37,735 bases of DNA from the IMG/VR virus record IMGVR_UViG_3300044613_001447, positions 1-37,735 of that record. One strand, 5' to 3'. This stretch comes from a virus. This document shows, piece by piece, positions 7,748-15,897 of the stretch. A program made the position numbers and the translations under genes. Every line of letters begins with the position of its first letter. Positions within the stretch are counted from its first letter, which is position 1. Under the pieces are notes generated by a model, which ran no database searches, was not told where the DNA came from, and was given only the letters and a program-made list of their open reading frames with translations.

Positions 7748-8239
7748 ATGAGCGCCAATTTCGGTGGATCTCGATTTGTACAACCGCCACTCACACGCAC
7801 CGTGGTCTATAAGGCCAAGGGTGGAATTGTGATTAGCGTAGGCGACCTGATGTACTACGACTCTGGCGATGGCTATGCCAAGCCTTTGTCGGAAAAGGTC
7901 GCGTCGGGCACTGTGAATACCGATCAGGTGTTCGTGCATGATAACTTTATCGGTGTGGCTCAGTCTGGGCGCATCGTACAGCAGACCACAGATGGCACGG
8001 TGACGATTGCCACCGATTGCATTTATGAAGCAGCCTGTGAATCCCAGACGTGGGTTCCTGGCGCTCTGGTAACTGGTTTTTCTAGCGGCACTGCTGCTGC
8101 CGGAGCAATCCAAGACCAAAAAGTTGACGCAACCTCTTTGGCAGCAGAAGCCATTGGTGTTGTTGTCAAGCAATACACTGCCGCAACCACAACGGTTTGG
8201 GTTAGGCTTTACGGTAAAGCCGCTCGCCAGGTGTTCTAA
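7748..8239 (+). CDS. Head decoration protein (DUF2190-like)
   Basis: This 163-residue, Gly/Ala/Thr-rich beta protein has the small-decoration look: an extended N-terminus, KGGIVISVGDLMYYDSGDG, a central IGVAQSGRIV segment and a C-terminal AIGVVVKQYTAATTTVWVRL. It sits between the protease-scaffold and the major capsid gene, the standard place for capsid-stabilising decoration proteins. A clear AAGGAG lies 7 nt before the ATG. The family assignment is from pattern and position. Confidence 0.75.
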   Translation: MSANFGGSRFVQPPLTRTVVYKAKGGIVISVGDLMYYDSGDGYAKPLSEKVASGTVNTDQVFVHDNFIGVAQSGRIVQQTTDGTVTIATDCIYEAACESQTWVPGALVTGFSSGTAAAGAIQDQKVDATSLAAEAIGVVVKQYTAATTTVWVRLYGKAARQVF

Positions 8240-8266
8240 TTTAAGATCAACAAGGGGGAAAGTACC

Positions 8267-9613
8267 ATGGGCATTGACGTAGTGAAGATGAAGTCTCTGT
8301 ACGAATCACGCAAAAAGGACTCGGGTGGCCGACTGCGCTTCATTAACGAGTTGCGCCATGGTCTTGGCCTCTCGGACTCTAACGGGTCTGATTACAAGGA
8401 CTTGGCTGGTAATAAGCAACTTCGTGAACGTGAAATGGTTGCTGAAAACTTCAGCTTGGCAGAATTGGCAGAGGCCTGCGTTGGCGGAAGCTGGCGCACT
8501 CTGTTCGATCCAGACAACCGAGAAATGGGACGTTATCTTCGTGCCAAGTCTTTGGTGGAATCTGGTTTCCCAAATGACAGCCGAGCCTTGCTGGAAAGTA
8601 CTGGTATCGGTATCGATCCTTCGAGCTTTGCGGACATCAACGCATTCACAAGCGTTGTTGGCGGTCTGATCGAAGTTAAAATTCTGGAAGCTTTCCAGAA
8701 CCCAGCTTTGATTGCTGACCAGATTTGCCCCGCTGAGGCCACTCGGCTCAACGGTCAGAAGGTCATCGGCGTTCAGTCGATTGGTGACCGTGGTCGTCAA
8801 CGTAAGCCCGGCGAACCTCATGCGCGTGCCCAGTTCGGCGAGCGTTGGATTGAAACGCCTGAAACCCGTGAGAACGCTCTTGCTATCGACGTTCTCAAAG
8901 AAGCGGTGTTCTTCGACCTCACCGGGCAGATCCTTCAGCAGGCTGCTTCGGTTGGTCTTGAACTTTCTTACCGCAAAGAACTCGAAGTTATCGACACTAT
9001 CATCGGTGTTAATAATAGCTTCAAGTACAACGGCACGGCGTACAACACCTACGTCACGTCGAAGACCTTGGGCTACACCAACAGCATCGTCAACCCTCTC
9101 TTGGACTGGACATCGATCCAGACGGACGTGTTGCAGTTCATGCGTCAGGAAGATCCACATACGGGCAAGCGATTGTTGCTCAATCCTAACACTGTGCTGG
9201 TAAACCCAGGCAGGTTGGCGACCATGAACCTGATTTTGGGTTCAACCGTTACTGATCGTCGTACTGCGCCATCGGGCAACCAGTCCACGGCGACCACGCT
9301 GAACATCTCCAGCACCCCTGGCAACCCTTACTCAGGCAACTTCAAGGTTCTCACCAGCCCGTTGTTTGAACAACGTGCCTTGGCTGCGGACGGCTTGAAC
9401 CTGAACCAGGACAATGCCGATGGCCTGTGGTTCATGATGGAAGCTGGCAAGAGTTTCCGTTACATGCAGAACTACCCTCTGGCCGTGGTCCCAGCGACCT
9501 CGAATCAGTACGAAATGCTCGATAAGGGCATCATTGCGACCTACTTCGCTCACGAGCGTGGGATTCCTTCGGTGTGGTCACCTTGGCACACCCTCAAGAA
9601 CACTGCGAGCTAA
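8267..9613 (+). CDS. Major capsid protein
   Basis: This 448-residue protein is assigned as the head shell subunit from size, position after protease, scaffold and decoration, and the strongest ribosome binding site in the block (AAGGGGGAA). The first ~115 residues are helical and charged and could be a delta-type region removed by the protease. The rest is mixed alpha/beta with the expected order: a basic N-arm/E-loop-like area (RKPGEPHARAQFGERWIE), a long helix (LAIDVLKEAVFFDL) and a C-terminal beta part ending SVWSPWHTLKN. An HK97-type fold is inferred, not seen. Confidence 0.82.
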   Translation: MGIDVVKMKSLYESRKKDSGGRLRFINELRHGLGLSDSNGSDYKDLAGNKQLREREMVAENFSLAELAEACVGGSWRTLFDPDNREMGRYLRAKSLVESGFPNDSRALLESTGIGIDPSSFADINAFTSVVGGLIEVKILEAFQNPALIADQICPAEATRLNGQKVIGVQSIGDRGRQRKPGEPHARAQFGERWIETPETRENALAIDVLKEAVFFDLTGQILQQAASVGLELSYRKELEVIDTIIGVNNSFKYNGTAYNTYVTSKTLGYTNSIVNPLLDWTSIQTDVLQFMRQEDPHTGKRLLLNPNTVLVNPGRLATMNLILGSTVTDRRTAPSGNQSTATTLNISSTPGNPYSGNFKVLTSPLFEQRALAADGLNLNQDNADGLWFMMEAGKSFRYMQNYPLAVVPATSNQYEMLDKGIIATYFAHERGIPSVWSPWHTLKNTAS

Positions 9614-9615
9614 TA

Positions 9616-9810
9616 ATGAGTACGGTTCCTGTTAAGCAACTGGTTCTTAAAGGCTGGGAGGCTGCTTCAAACGGCCTCCCCCGCCTCTTGATCAAAGCCT
9701 ATACCCGTGAAGAGGCCCGGTCTGAATACCGTAGCCGGGTTGGGTTACATGCCAGCAGGCCGGTTGATCTCAAGGAGATTACTGATGCCAACGGTAGTTC
9801 AAAACCTTGA
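9616..9810 (+). CDS. Small hypothetical protein after the capsid gene
   Basis: A 64-residue basic protein starts at an ATG only 3 nt after the capsid stop. It contains a likely helix with TREEARSEYRSRVG. Similar small open frames between capsid and connector genes are common in siphoviruses, but I do not recognise a family. It overlaps the next gene by 26 nt. Confidence 0.6.
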   Translation: MSTVPVKQLVLKGWEAASNGLPRLLIKAYTREEARSEYRSRVGLHASRPVDLKEITDANGSSKP

Positions 9811-10006
9811 TGCGGCGATCCTGAACATATCAGGTCTGATTGCTCAAATCACGGTTGAGCCAAAGCCTAGTTACAATGTGGACGGTCAGTTGGTATCATG
9901 GGCTGAGTACCTTGATACCCTGACCACCAAGCTGGCCACTTTACAGAAAACACGCCAGATGGCTGGTGGACCGTACCAACGGGCAAGCCGATTTAGGAGT
10001 GTTTGA
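9785..10006 (+). CDS. Small hypothetical head-tail region protein
   Basis: This 73-residue protein has a helical heptad-like pattern (LDAAILNISGLIAQI, then EYLDTLTTKLATLQKTRQ). The ATG at 9785 is chosen because AAGGAG lies 8 nt upstream; an earlier in-frame start at 9707 would lie deep in the preceding gene. Its size and place resemble small connector-associated proteins. No function is assigned. It overlaps the next start by 4 nt. Confidence 0.65.
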   Translation: MPTVVQNLDAAILNISGLIAQITVEPKPSYNVDGQLVSWAEYLDTLTTKLATLQKTRQMAGGPYQRASRFRSV

Positions 10007-10329
10007 TGTATAGTGTGGCAATCATAATTAGTGACGATGGAAACCACACTCTTATCCCTGCTGTTCCAGGCAGAAAGATTAGGGTGGTGAATTATTGCAT
10101 AGTGGCCGCAGGTAGTTCCAACACATTTCAATTCTTTAGCAATCTAACCCCTTTGACTGGTGTTATGCACACGGTCAAAGGTGTTCCTGTCGTTGCCTGT
10201 GCTGGTCAACTATTCCCTTCTGGAGCGTTAATGCTGTTCCAAGGGGCGGTAGGTGAAAGCATAAAGCTGACAACCACTGAAAATAATAGCGTTGTTGGTG
10301 GCCATTTAACTTATATTTTGGCGGATTAA
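10003..10329 (+). CDS. Small beta-rich structural protein, copy A of a three-copy family
   Basis: This 108-residue protein shares a pattern with two genes downstream (10804-11124 and 11147-11467): a strand pair ending in G[RK]KIRVVNYCIVAAG, a region of Gly/Pro turns (SGALMLFQGAVGESI) and a closing GGHLTYIL. Such proteins occur in phage structural clusters and are probably capsid-surface or vertex subunits, but I know no tested function. It overlaps the previous gene by GTTTGATG-type coupling. Confidence 0.72.
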   Translation: MMYSVAIIISDDGNHTLIPAVPGRKIRVVNYCIVAAGSSNTFQFFSNLTPLTGVMHTVKGVPVVACAGQLFPSGALMLFQGAVGESIKLTTTENNSVVGGHLTYILAD

Positions 10330-10330
10330 C

Positions 10331-10804
10331 ATGCCAAGAACAGCAATAATTGAAATAAAATATAAGTCTAAATCCATGCTTCCATGCCCTGAAAAGATGG
10401 TTGGCATGAGTGAAGAAGAAGCAGAAATGAGATCTGCACAGATTCTTCTGGAAATTGGAAGGAATCTTCGACAAGCACATAAACAAAAATTATCGACAAA
10501 ATATCCTCCTGCCTCTAGGCCGGGAGAATACCCACGCAGAAGATCAGGGTCATTGCAGCGTGGCATTTATTGTGATCCTGAATCAGGTCAGCGAATTGCT
10601 AACTCACGCAGAAAAACCATTACAATTGGTTATGGGATAAAGGATCGTAAAGCATATAAAACACCTCATCTTTACGGGCCACATCTTGTAAATAATATGG
10701 CAAGAAAAGGCATAATAAACACGTTTTATGCCAATCGCACTGCGATATTGGCACCGGCAAGGCGTTGGAAACCAGTTGTAATGACTGTATTAAGAGGTGG
10801 ATAA
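10331..10804 (+). CDS. HK97 gp10-like neck/tail-completion protein
   Basis: This 157-residue basic protein carries the recognisable gp10-type middle: KYPPASRPGEYPRRRSGSLQ followed by the RGI of the first strand, then a beta sheet (TITIGYGIKD) and a C-terminal LAPARRWKPVVMTVL. This family sits at the head-tail interface. Here it lies between copies A and B of the small beta-rich family, which is not usual. The start at 10331 is 1 nt after the previous stop; the stop overlaps the next ATG. Confidence 0.72.
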   Translation: MPRTAIIEIKYKSKSMLPCPEKMVGMSEEEAEMRSAQILLEIGRNLRQAHKQKLSTKYPPASRPGEYPRRRSGSLQRGIYCDPESGQRIANSRRKTITIGYGIKDRKAYKTPHLYGPHLVNNMARKGIINTFYANRTAILAPARRWKPVVMTVLRGG

Positions 10805-11124
10805 TGAACGTAATTAAAGTCAATACAAGCACAATTGGCGACAATGTCGTCCTGCCTGGAATAGCTAACAGGAAGATTCGGGTTCTTGCTTACATGATCA
10901 CCTCGGTGGCACAGAACTACGTTGTGTGGAAGTCTGGGTCCACAGCAATTAGTGGTAATGTTTACATGCCAGCCTATGGAAACATAGTGATCCATATGGG
11001 AGACTTGTGGCCTGCTGGTGGACTGCCAGTTCTGGAAACGGCCATTGGCGAAGACTTGGTCATTTCTTTGAATGCAGCTACTGCAATAGGTGGCCATTTG
11101 ACTTATTATTACATTGGCGCTTGA
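10804..11124 (+). CDS. Small beta-rich structural protein, copy B
   Basis: This is a 106-residue paralogue of the proteins at 10003-10329 and 11147-11467. Shared landmarks are NRKIRVLAYMITSVA, VWKSGSTAISGNVYMP, GGLPVLETAIGEDLVISLNAA and the closing IGGHLTYYYI. The ATG shares its A with the preceding stop (TAATG) and GAGGTG lies just upstream. Function unknown; probably a particle surface protein. Confidence 0.72.
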   Translation: MNVIKVNTSTIGDNVVLPGIANRKIRVLAYMITSVAQNYVVWKSGSTAISGNVYMPAYGNIVIHMGDLWPAGGLPVLETAIGEDLVISLNAATAIGGHLTYYYIGA

Positions 11125-11146
11125 ATTATTTAAAAGGGAGTTTGAA

Positions 11147-11467
11147 ATGAAATTTGCAGCAATTAATGCCAGTTCGAGTGGAATAAATACAATTGTTGCA
11201 GCAATATCAGATAAAAAAATTCGTGTGGTTTCTTATGTTATAATTGCTGCTGGAGCAGTAACGGCAGCATGGCAATCTGGATCAACTCCATTATCTGGAC
11301 CAATGAGTCTTGCTGCTTCTGGCGGAGCATCTGCATCAATAGGTATACTTGCTCCTATAGGTACATATGGTTTATTTCAAACAAATGCAAATGAAGCATT
11401 AAATTTGAATCTTGGTGGCGCAGTTAATGTTTCTGGTCATTTGTGTTACATCTTAGTAGGCGTATAA
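11147..11467 (+). CDS. Small beta-rich structural protein, copy C
   Basis: The third 106-residue paralogue shows DKKIRVVSYVIIAAG, WQSGSTPLSGPMSLA, EALNLNLGGAVNVSGH and a final LCYILVGV. It is closest to copy B in the SGST segment and to copy A in the first strand. The start at 11147 is chosen for its AGGGAG ribosome binding site. Its DNA is visibly more AT-rich than copies A and B, so the copies are old or were acquired separately. Confidence 0.72.
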   Translation: MKFAAINASSSGINTIVAAISDKKIRVVSYVIIAAGAVTAAWQSGSTPLSGPMSLAASGGASASIGILAPIGTYGLFQTNANEALNLNLGGAVNVSGHLCYILVGV

Positions 11468-11479
11468 AGGAGGTGGGAT

Positions 11480-11791
11480 ATGGCAGATATTCCAGCAACT
11501 GTACCAATAACAGTACCAGCTACACCGGAGCAAACATTCCCGCTATGGGTTGTCGAATCATTGGTTTTCAATGGTAACGGAATCGAACAGCCGCTGACAG
11601 CCGAGGCATGGTTTCGATCAGCACGCCGTGACGCAACAAGCCCTACCGGCTGGATTCTTGGAGATCAGCGGCGCAACTATTATATTGCGAATGTTTGGGC
11701 GCTTGCTGGTACTGATTCTGATGTAGCGTCAACTATGACAGATATCATTGCAACGCTTACCAGATTAGCTACAACCGCCGGTGTTTTATGA
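11480..11791 (+). CDS. Hypothetical structural-region protein
   Basis: This 103-residue protein has a Thr/Pro-rich start, then WVVESLVFNGNGIEQPL and a C-terminal helix with ATMTDIIATLTRLATT. A strong AAAGGAGGTGG lies 6-8 nt before the ATG. I recognise no family. It overlaps the next small gene by ATGA. Confidence 0.65.
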   Translation: MADIPATVPITVPATPEQTFPLWVVESLVFNGNGIEQPLTAEAWFRSARRDATSPTGWILGDQRRNYYIANVWALAGTDSDVASTMTDIIATLTRLATTAGVL

Positions 11792-11919
11792 GTCTACCAT
11801 TGTTGGGAGCCGGGCCTTCAGCGCCAGCATCATCAGGCCCAACCGATGGCCTGCTCTGGCAGGGTGCGTCAGACTTTTTGATATTCAACGGCTCGACAGA
11901 TTACATTATCTGGCAGTGA
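11788..11919 (+). CDS. 43-residue small protein
   Basis: This short frame starts at an ATG overlapping the upstream stop (ATGA) and ends 8 nt before the next start, so it fits the tight operon exactly. The protein is Gly/Ser/Pro-rich then aromatic (MSLPLLGAGPSAPASSG, DYIIWQ at the end), with the W-Q and W-x-G repeats (LLWQGASDF, YIIWQ) of short collar or fiber-associated phage peptides. Function unknown. Confidence 0.55.
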   Translation: MSLPLLGAGPSAPASSGPTDGLLWQGASDFLIFNGSTDYIIWQ

Positions 11920-11927
11920 GGTAGACA

Positions 11928-12896
11928 ATGCCTAGCAAAAGAATTGACGAACTAGATGCAAGAACGGTAGCAGATACAGACCTGTTGCCTGTCACGCCGA
12001 GTGGTGGGCCTAGTGGTAAAGCCACTGTTGCTGCAATCGTCGCAGAAGGGCTGTCTCAGCCTAACAGCGCAAGTTCTGGGGCTGGGGCAAGTATCACTGT
12101 AAAAGCGGCTGATGGGGTAACAAGTGGGGCTGGTGGCTCGATAGTGCTGCAACCAGGGACACAGGCTACCACTGGTGGTGATGGCTATGTGTTAATTCAA
12201 CATGCAACTACCAGTAAATACTACTGTTCAGTCAGGGCACCTAGTGCTGGTGTGGTTGAATTCGGGATACTACCTGATGGCGGTGATATTCAATGGAGGT
12301 TTCTGAACAGGTTAAGCAGTTCCAATATCTGTGTTATTTCAAAAGATGCTGGCGTATCTTGTAACAATTATTATGATTTGGCCTTCACAAGTTTTCGTCT
12401 TGGGACAACAGGTTTACGTTTTGGATCTAATCTTCCAATTTCATGGGCTGACAACGCCTCACAGTCCACAACTCAATACACAGGACTTGCACCAAAAACC
12501 AGAGGTGTTCTTGGAATAACAGATGGATCTACTGGTGGTGGGTCATTATCTTATGTTTCATCCACACCAGCAGCAATTACGACTAACCAAAATAACTATG
12601 TCCTGACAGGCTCCGCATTCCAGCGGCTGAATTGCACCACAGCATCGGACATCACCGGCATTGCCCCACCCACTGGCGGGGCACATGTCGATGGGCGCAT
12701 GATCAGGCTCGTTAGTGTGGGCACGGCAACGGTAAGATTGATGCACGATGACACCGGCAGCACGGCAGCTAACAGAATGTTCCACCATAATTCTACTAAT
12801 GTTAGCCTGGCCGTGAATAAGTGGGCCGATCTGGTGTACGACAGCACGGATAACGGATCAGGTGCTGCTGGGTGGCGTGTTGTGCATTATGCTTAA
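11928..12896 (+). CDS. Fiber-like structural protein (head or tail fiber)
   Basis: This 322-residue protein opens with KRIDELDARTVADTDLLPV, a start common to phage fiber proteins. A Gly/Ser/Ala-rich region (SSGAGASITVKAADG, SGAGGSIVLQPG) suggests a trimeric beta-structured shaft. The C-terminal ~110 residues from ITTNQNNYVL are a compact beta domain ending in GWRVVHYA, of a kind I have seen at the ends of fiber and appendage proteins. The location among neck genes, far from the tail tip, favours a head or neck fiber. Confidence 0.65.
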   Translation: MPSKRIDELDARTVADTDLLPVTPSGGPSGKATVAAIVAEGLSQPNSASSGAGASITVKAADGVTSGAGGSIVLQPGTQATTGGDGYVLIQHATTSKYYCSVRAPSAGVVEFGILPDGGDIQWRFLNRLSSSNICVISKDAGVSCNNYYDLAFTSFRLGTTGLRFGSNLPISWADNASQSTTQYTGLAPKTRGVLGITDGSTGGGSLSYVSSTPAAITTNQNNYVLTGSAFQRLNCTTASDITGIAPPTGGAHVDGRMIRLVSVGTATVRLMHDDTGSTAANRMFHHNSTNVSLAVNKWADLVYDSTDNGSGAAGWRVVHYA

Positions 12897-12919
12897 TGAG
12901 GTGATGTGATAGCGGTGTA

Positions 12920-12988
12920 ATGATTGCAAGTTACGAGACGTATACTCTTGCAGACATGCCCATACGTTTAGTAACAAGGGGCCAATAA
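12920..12988 (+). CDS. Possible 22-residue leader peptide
   Basis: A 22-codon frame (MIASYETYTLADMPIRLVTR, then GQ) starts at 12920 and its TAA shares its A with the ATG of the head-closure gene (TAATG). It fills most of the 91-bp gap after the fiber-like gene. It may couple translation to the next gene. Its own ribosome binding site is poor and coding is not established. Confidence 0.25.
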   Translation: MIASYETYTLADMPIRLVTRGQ

Positions 12989-13329
12989 TGAACATCAGTA
13001 ACGATTGGACTGTATTTGATAACACTGAAACAATTACGTTTACCAACATTGGTTCATCACCAATTACCATCCAGAGGGTTGTTCGGCGTTCATCCAGCAT
13101 GGTTATTGCTGACGGTGGTGGTGGATTAGTTTATGGTGCTGATGCCACTTTTATCATATTTAAAGTGAACACACCCAACGCATTTGCTCCAAAAATAAAC
13201 GCCAGGATCACAGACGTAAAAGGCAAAAGCTATCGTGTGGACAGCATCAACGATGGTGCCCTGAGAACTAGATGGTTAGTGAACTGCACCTCCGAAGCAG
13301 GTCAAGGCTTGGCACCACAAGGAAGTTAA
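12988..13329 (+). CDS. Putative head-closure (stopper) protein
   Basis: This 113-residue protein starts NDWTVFDNTETITFTNIG, a small beta-barrel pattern. It contains RITDVKGKSYRVDSIND followed by LRTRWLVNCTSE, like the small head-closure/stopper proteins that plug the portal after packaging. Its place directly before the tail-terminator-like gene agrees. Moderate certainty, from pattern and order only. Confidence 0.6.
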   Translation: MNISNDWTVFDNTETITFTNIGSSPITIQRVVRRSSSMVIADGGGGLVYGADATFIIFKVNTPNAFAPKINARITDVKGKSYRVDSINDGALRTRWLVNCTSEAGQGLAPQGS

Positions 13330-13330
13330 A

Positions 13331-13768
13331 ATGGCAACAATATTCTGGCAAATTCTTGACTCTGTGCGGGATCGCATATCAACTCTTCCCAGTGTTCCAA
13401 ATGTGGTCATCAGGAAGCGACCTGTGTTCACGCAGGAGGACGCTGTCCCCTTGATCATCGTCTCACCCGGCGAGGAAGTGGTGGGTATGGAGGCGTTCCC
13501 AGTCACAGTCGAATACCTGTACCGGGTACAAGTATCTTTGATCCAGGCTGGCAATAGAATCTATGAAGGTGATGTTTCAAGCTTGCTTGATCTTCGCCAA
13601 TCAATTAGAAATATTCTATATCAACCATTTCTGAATGGTGCTATAAATGTTTATGATTGTAGAATGGATATGTCACCAGCGTTTGAGGTTGTATCAGGTG
13701 AGGCCTCGAACTATGATGTTACTGGGATGGTCTTCACCTTCAACAGCATTGAATCGAGGATCAACTAA
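13331..13768 (+). CDS. Putative tail terminator protein
   Basis: This 145-residue alpha/beta protein starts with a helix (WQILDSVRDRIST), then an extended VVIRKRPVF, a strand PLIIVSPGEE, EYLYRVQVSLIQAG and LLDLRQSIRNILYQP. This order matches siphovirus tail terminators (lambda gpU type), which cap the tail tube at the neck. It lies between the head-closure candidate and the tail-tube candidates. The ATG overlaps the stop of neither neighbour by more than 1 nt. Confidence 0.65.
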   Translation: MATIFWQILDSVRDRISTLPSVPNVVIRKRPVFTQEDAVPLIIVSPGEEVVGMEAFPVTVEYLYRVQVSLIQAGNRIYEGDVSSLLDLRQSIRNILYQPFLNGAINVYDCRMDMSPAFEVVSGEASNYDVTGMVFTFNSIESRIN

Positions 13769-14145
13769 TGGCTATCACGCACACGGTTGCTTACAACTTT
13801 TCCAAAGATGGTTCTGCTCTGACGAGCTTTACGTCTTCTGAGAGCCAAGATGGCGAAATCAATCTTGATGTGACCATCGCCGCAGGCGCATCTGCTTTCT
13901 CGGTGCTTTGCCCAATCACGCAAACTGCCGTAAAGAGCATCTTTATTAACTGCGATGCCGACATGACTGTTGTCACCAAGAACGGTGCCACAACGGTTAA
14001 CACGTTCACATTCGTGGGAAATAAGCCGTTGATTTGGCAGGTTGGGTTCCCAACCACAATTCCATTCAGCGGAGATTTCACCACGCTTGCGGTGTCTTCT
14101 TCTACTGGTGGCAACATGAAGGTTTGCATTCTTGAGAACGTATAA
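13768..14145 (+). CDS. Small beta-sandwich structural protein
   Basis: This 125-residue protein has repeated strands and ends NKPLIWQVGFPTTIPFSGDF, then LAVSSSTGGNMKVCILENV. The ending follows the pattern of the next protein (14145-14609) and of the C-terminus of the LamG protein: [SN]-P-x-x-x-W/F, a T-rich strand, then a final K/Q-[IV]-x-IL. It is probably a virion component; a distant common fold with those two is inferred. Confidence 0.65.
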   Translation: MAITHTVAYNFSKDGSALTSFTSSESQDGEINLDVTIAAGASAFSVLCPITQTAVKSIFINCDADMTVVTKNGATTVNTFTFVGNKPLIWQVGFPTTIPFSGDFTTLAVSSSTGGNMKVCILENV

Positions 14146-14609
14146 TGCCTGTTGATTCGTCATCAATTTTGTCCACTATTTCCTGGCAGCATTATCGCCA
14201 GAATAGTGGATTTTTGAATACGAATCAGGGTCCAGATTCACTTTCAGCGTCTGTGGAATCAGAGACTGCTGAAGACATTTATGCCGAGTCGAAGATACTT
14301 GGGCTGTCTTCGACTAGAAGTTATGACCTTACCGCATTAACTGATTTGCTGCTCCAGCCATTGGTATTCACGAATGTGCTGGCACTCATGGTCACTGTGT
14401 CCTCTGGATCGGTGACGTTGACTCCTGGTGGGTCAAATCCTGCCACATTGTTCATGGGTGGTACATCACCTGGGATTGTGATCCCAGAGGATGGGGTAGT
14501 GATCTGTTCGACGAATACTGTCGTCGATTCGACACATAAGAATTTGACGGTAGCCACTGGGGCATCGTCAGGAGCAACTTACCAAATTGCAATTCTAGGG
14601 GGTGCTTGA
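14145..14609 (+). CDS. Structural protein sharing a domain with the LamG adhesin C-terminus
   Basis: Residues about 38-154 of this 154-residue protein match the last ~130 residues of the 760-residue protein at 24743-27025. Both have a Y-DL-x-x-LTD-x-L segment (YDLTALTDLLLQ against YDLRSLTDFLGQ), VSSGSVTLTPGGSNP against MTSGSATISPGASNP, and YQIAILGGA against YKIAILGGR at the very end. It is therefore a stand-alone copy of an appendage domain, placed next to the tail-tube genes. No function is known to me. Confidence 0.7.
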   Translation: MPVDSSSILSTISWQHYRQNSGFLNTNQGPDSLSASVESETAEDIYAESKILGLSSTRSYDLTALTDLLLQPLVFTNVLALMVTVSSGSVTLTPGGSNPATLFMGGTSPGIVIPEDGVVICSTNTVVDSTHKNLTVATGASSGATYQIAILGGA

Positions 14610-14610
14610 C

Positions 14611-15012
14611 ATGCCTTTTTACAGTGGAAAACAAGGATTTCTTACAGTCAACGGTACAAGCTATCCAATGGAAGAGTGGAGCTTAGACGTTGAAATCGAA
14701 GAAGTCGAAGTTACCAATTTCCAAAGTGGTGGCTTTAAGTCTTTGATCAATGGAATTGCTGGTGGCACCTTCTCTGCTACTGGACCGTATAACGGCACCC
14801 AGCCATTTGGCTTTACCGCTGCCAATATTATCACTCAGACTGGCGGATCGACAAGCAACGGTATTACAGGCACCTTTACCTTTGGTATTGCTCCTGGCCT
14901 TTCTGTGACTCACTTTGTGATTATCACAGCATCGTCGGTCAAGCAGAACGTGAAGGAAAAGGCTACCCTTGAGATTTCTGGATCACTAACAGGTAACGCT
15001 GTGGCGGTCTAA
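14611..15012 (+). CDS. Tail-tube-like protein 1 (candidate major tail protein)
   Basis: This 133-residue protein begins GKQGFLTVNGTSYPMEEWSL and continues DVEIEEVEVTNFQSGGF; the pattern of a conserved first strand, then VEVTNF, is that of siphovirus tail-tube proteins. A C-terminal strand ATLEISGSLTGNAVAV closes it. The ATG at 14611 is preferred over one at 14602 because of GGGGGT upstream. It is followed at 1 nt by a second protein of the same type. The tube subunit is normally just before the tail chaperones, as here. Confidence 0.65.
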   Translation: MPFYSGKQGFLTVNGTSYPMEEWSLDVEIEEVEVTNFQSGGFKSLINGIAGGTFSATGPYNGTQPFGFTAANIITQTGGSTSNGITGTFTFGIAPGLSVTHFVIITASSVKQNVKEKATLEISGSLTGNAVAV

Positions 15013-15013
15013 T

Positions 15014-15451
15014 ATGTACGCCGGTAAAACATCCGCAATCCTCTTCAACGCTCTGGTCATTCCTGCTGATAAGTGGGAAATCGACCTGAGCGTTGAATCG
15101 CTTGATTACATGACAATTAAAGTTTTGCGTGATGCTAATGTTAATGGATTGATGGCAAGCGCAGGTGCGTTGCCACTGATATGGTCGCAGCACGGTATTC
15201 CTTCGAGAAAGATATCCAGCAACATTCGTGACGTGAAAGGCAACGTGCATGGGTTCTACAAAACCCAAGCGGTCACGCCAACAGTTGGAAGCACGTTGTC
15301 ATTGGTTCTAAGGTTGCAAAACCTAACATTCTTTTCTGTGTCTCAGGCATTGGTGACAAGCGTAAAACTAAGCGCAGAAGTCAAGGGTGCAGTAGAATTT
15401 GATATAGAGTGGGAATCGATTGGAGAAGTTGACTACAGGGGAGGTTTGTAA
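15014..15451 (+). CDS. Tail-tube-like protein 2
   Basis: This 145-residue protein resembles its upstream neighbour: GKTSAILFNALVIPADKWEI, then DLSVESLDYMTIK in the same place as the VEVTNF segment, and a closing strand pair (SAEVKGAVEFDIEWESIGEVD). It is probably a paralogue or second tube component. It may instead be an initiator or tail-tip-proximal ring. Its stop overlaps the ATG of the next gene. Confidence 0.6.
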   Translation: MYAGKTSAILFNALVIPADKWEIDLSVESLDYMTIKVLRDANVNGLMASAGALPLIWSQHGIPSRKISSNIRDVKGNVHGFYKTQAVTPTVGSTLSLVLRLQNLTFFSVSQALVTSVKLSAEVKGAVEFDIEWESIGEVDYRGGL

Positions 15452-15897
15452 TGAGTGGTGTTGCGTATACGACGAGTGATGCACTTGGTGGAAATTCCGC
15501 CAAGACAGAATGGGTTGATAACACTGGTAAGAAATATCAGGTCGAACTTCTTACACTTGCGAACCAATCAAAGTTCGAGCGATTCCTTGAAAAGGAAGCG
15601 GTCAAGACGATTCGTAACGTCAAGGATGAACTTGGCGAAGAAGAGTATTTGATGGCCTTAGATCGATGCCTGGAGTCGATTGCTGAAGGCAAGTACTCAT
15701 TCGGCGGAGAAGACGCACAACGCAGCCTAGGCACCTTTAAAGGCATGTGTGCGATGATCTCGATTCTCTTCAATACGACCTCTGATGATGCCTTCCGCCT
15801 TGTTAAAGAAAGTCCTGAGATTCCCAAGGTCATCGAGAACATCGTAGTGAGGTCATTCCCAGCACAGGAAAAAAAGCCGGACGAAGTGACGAACTAG
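15451..15897 (+). CDS. Tail assembly chaperone G-type protein
   Basis: This 148-residue mostly helical, acidic protein lies between tail-tube and tape-measure genes, the fixed place of the lambda G/GT chaperones. Residues 140-142 are encoded by GAA AAA AAG, containing the slippery heptamer A AAA AAG at 15870-15876. A -1 shift there enters the frame that runs to 16178 and gives a 242-residue fusion. Without a shift the protein ends six residues later. G-type proteins bind the tape measure and tube subunits during assembly. Confidence 0.75.
   Translation: MSGVAYTTSDALGGNSAKTEWVDNTGKKYQVELLTLANQSKFERFLEKEAVKTIRNVKDELGEEEYLMALDRCLESIAEGKYSFGGEDAQRSLGTFKGMCAMISILFNTTSDDAFRLVKESPEIPKVIENIVVRSFPAQEKKPDEVTN

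Noticed and set aside
8306-9160. A 284-codon frame antisense to the major capsid gene
   Set aside because: It lies entirely within the strongly supported capsid gene, has no ribosome binding site in an operon context and is explained by codon bias of the opposite strand.
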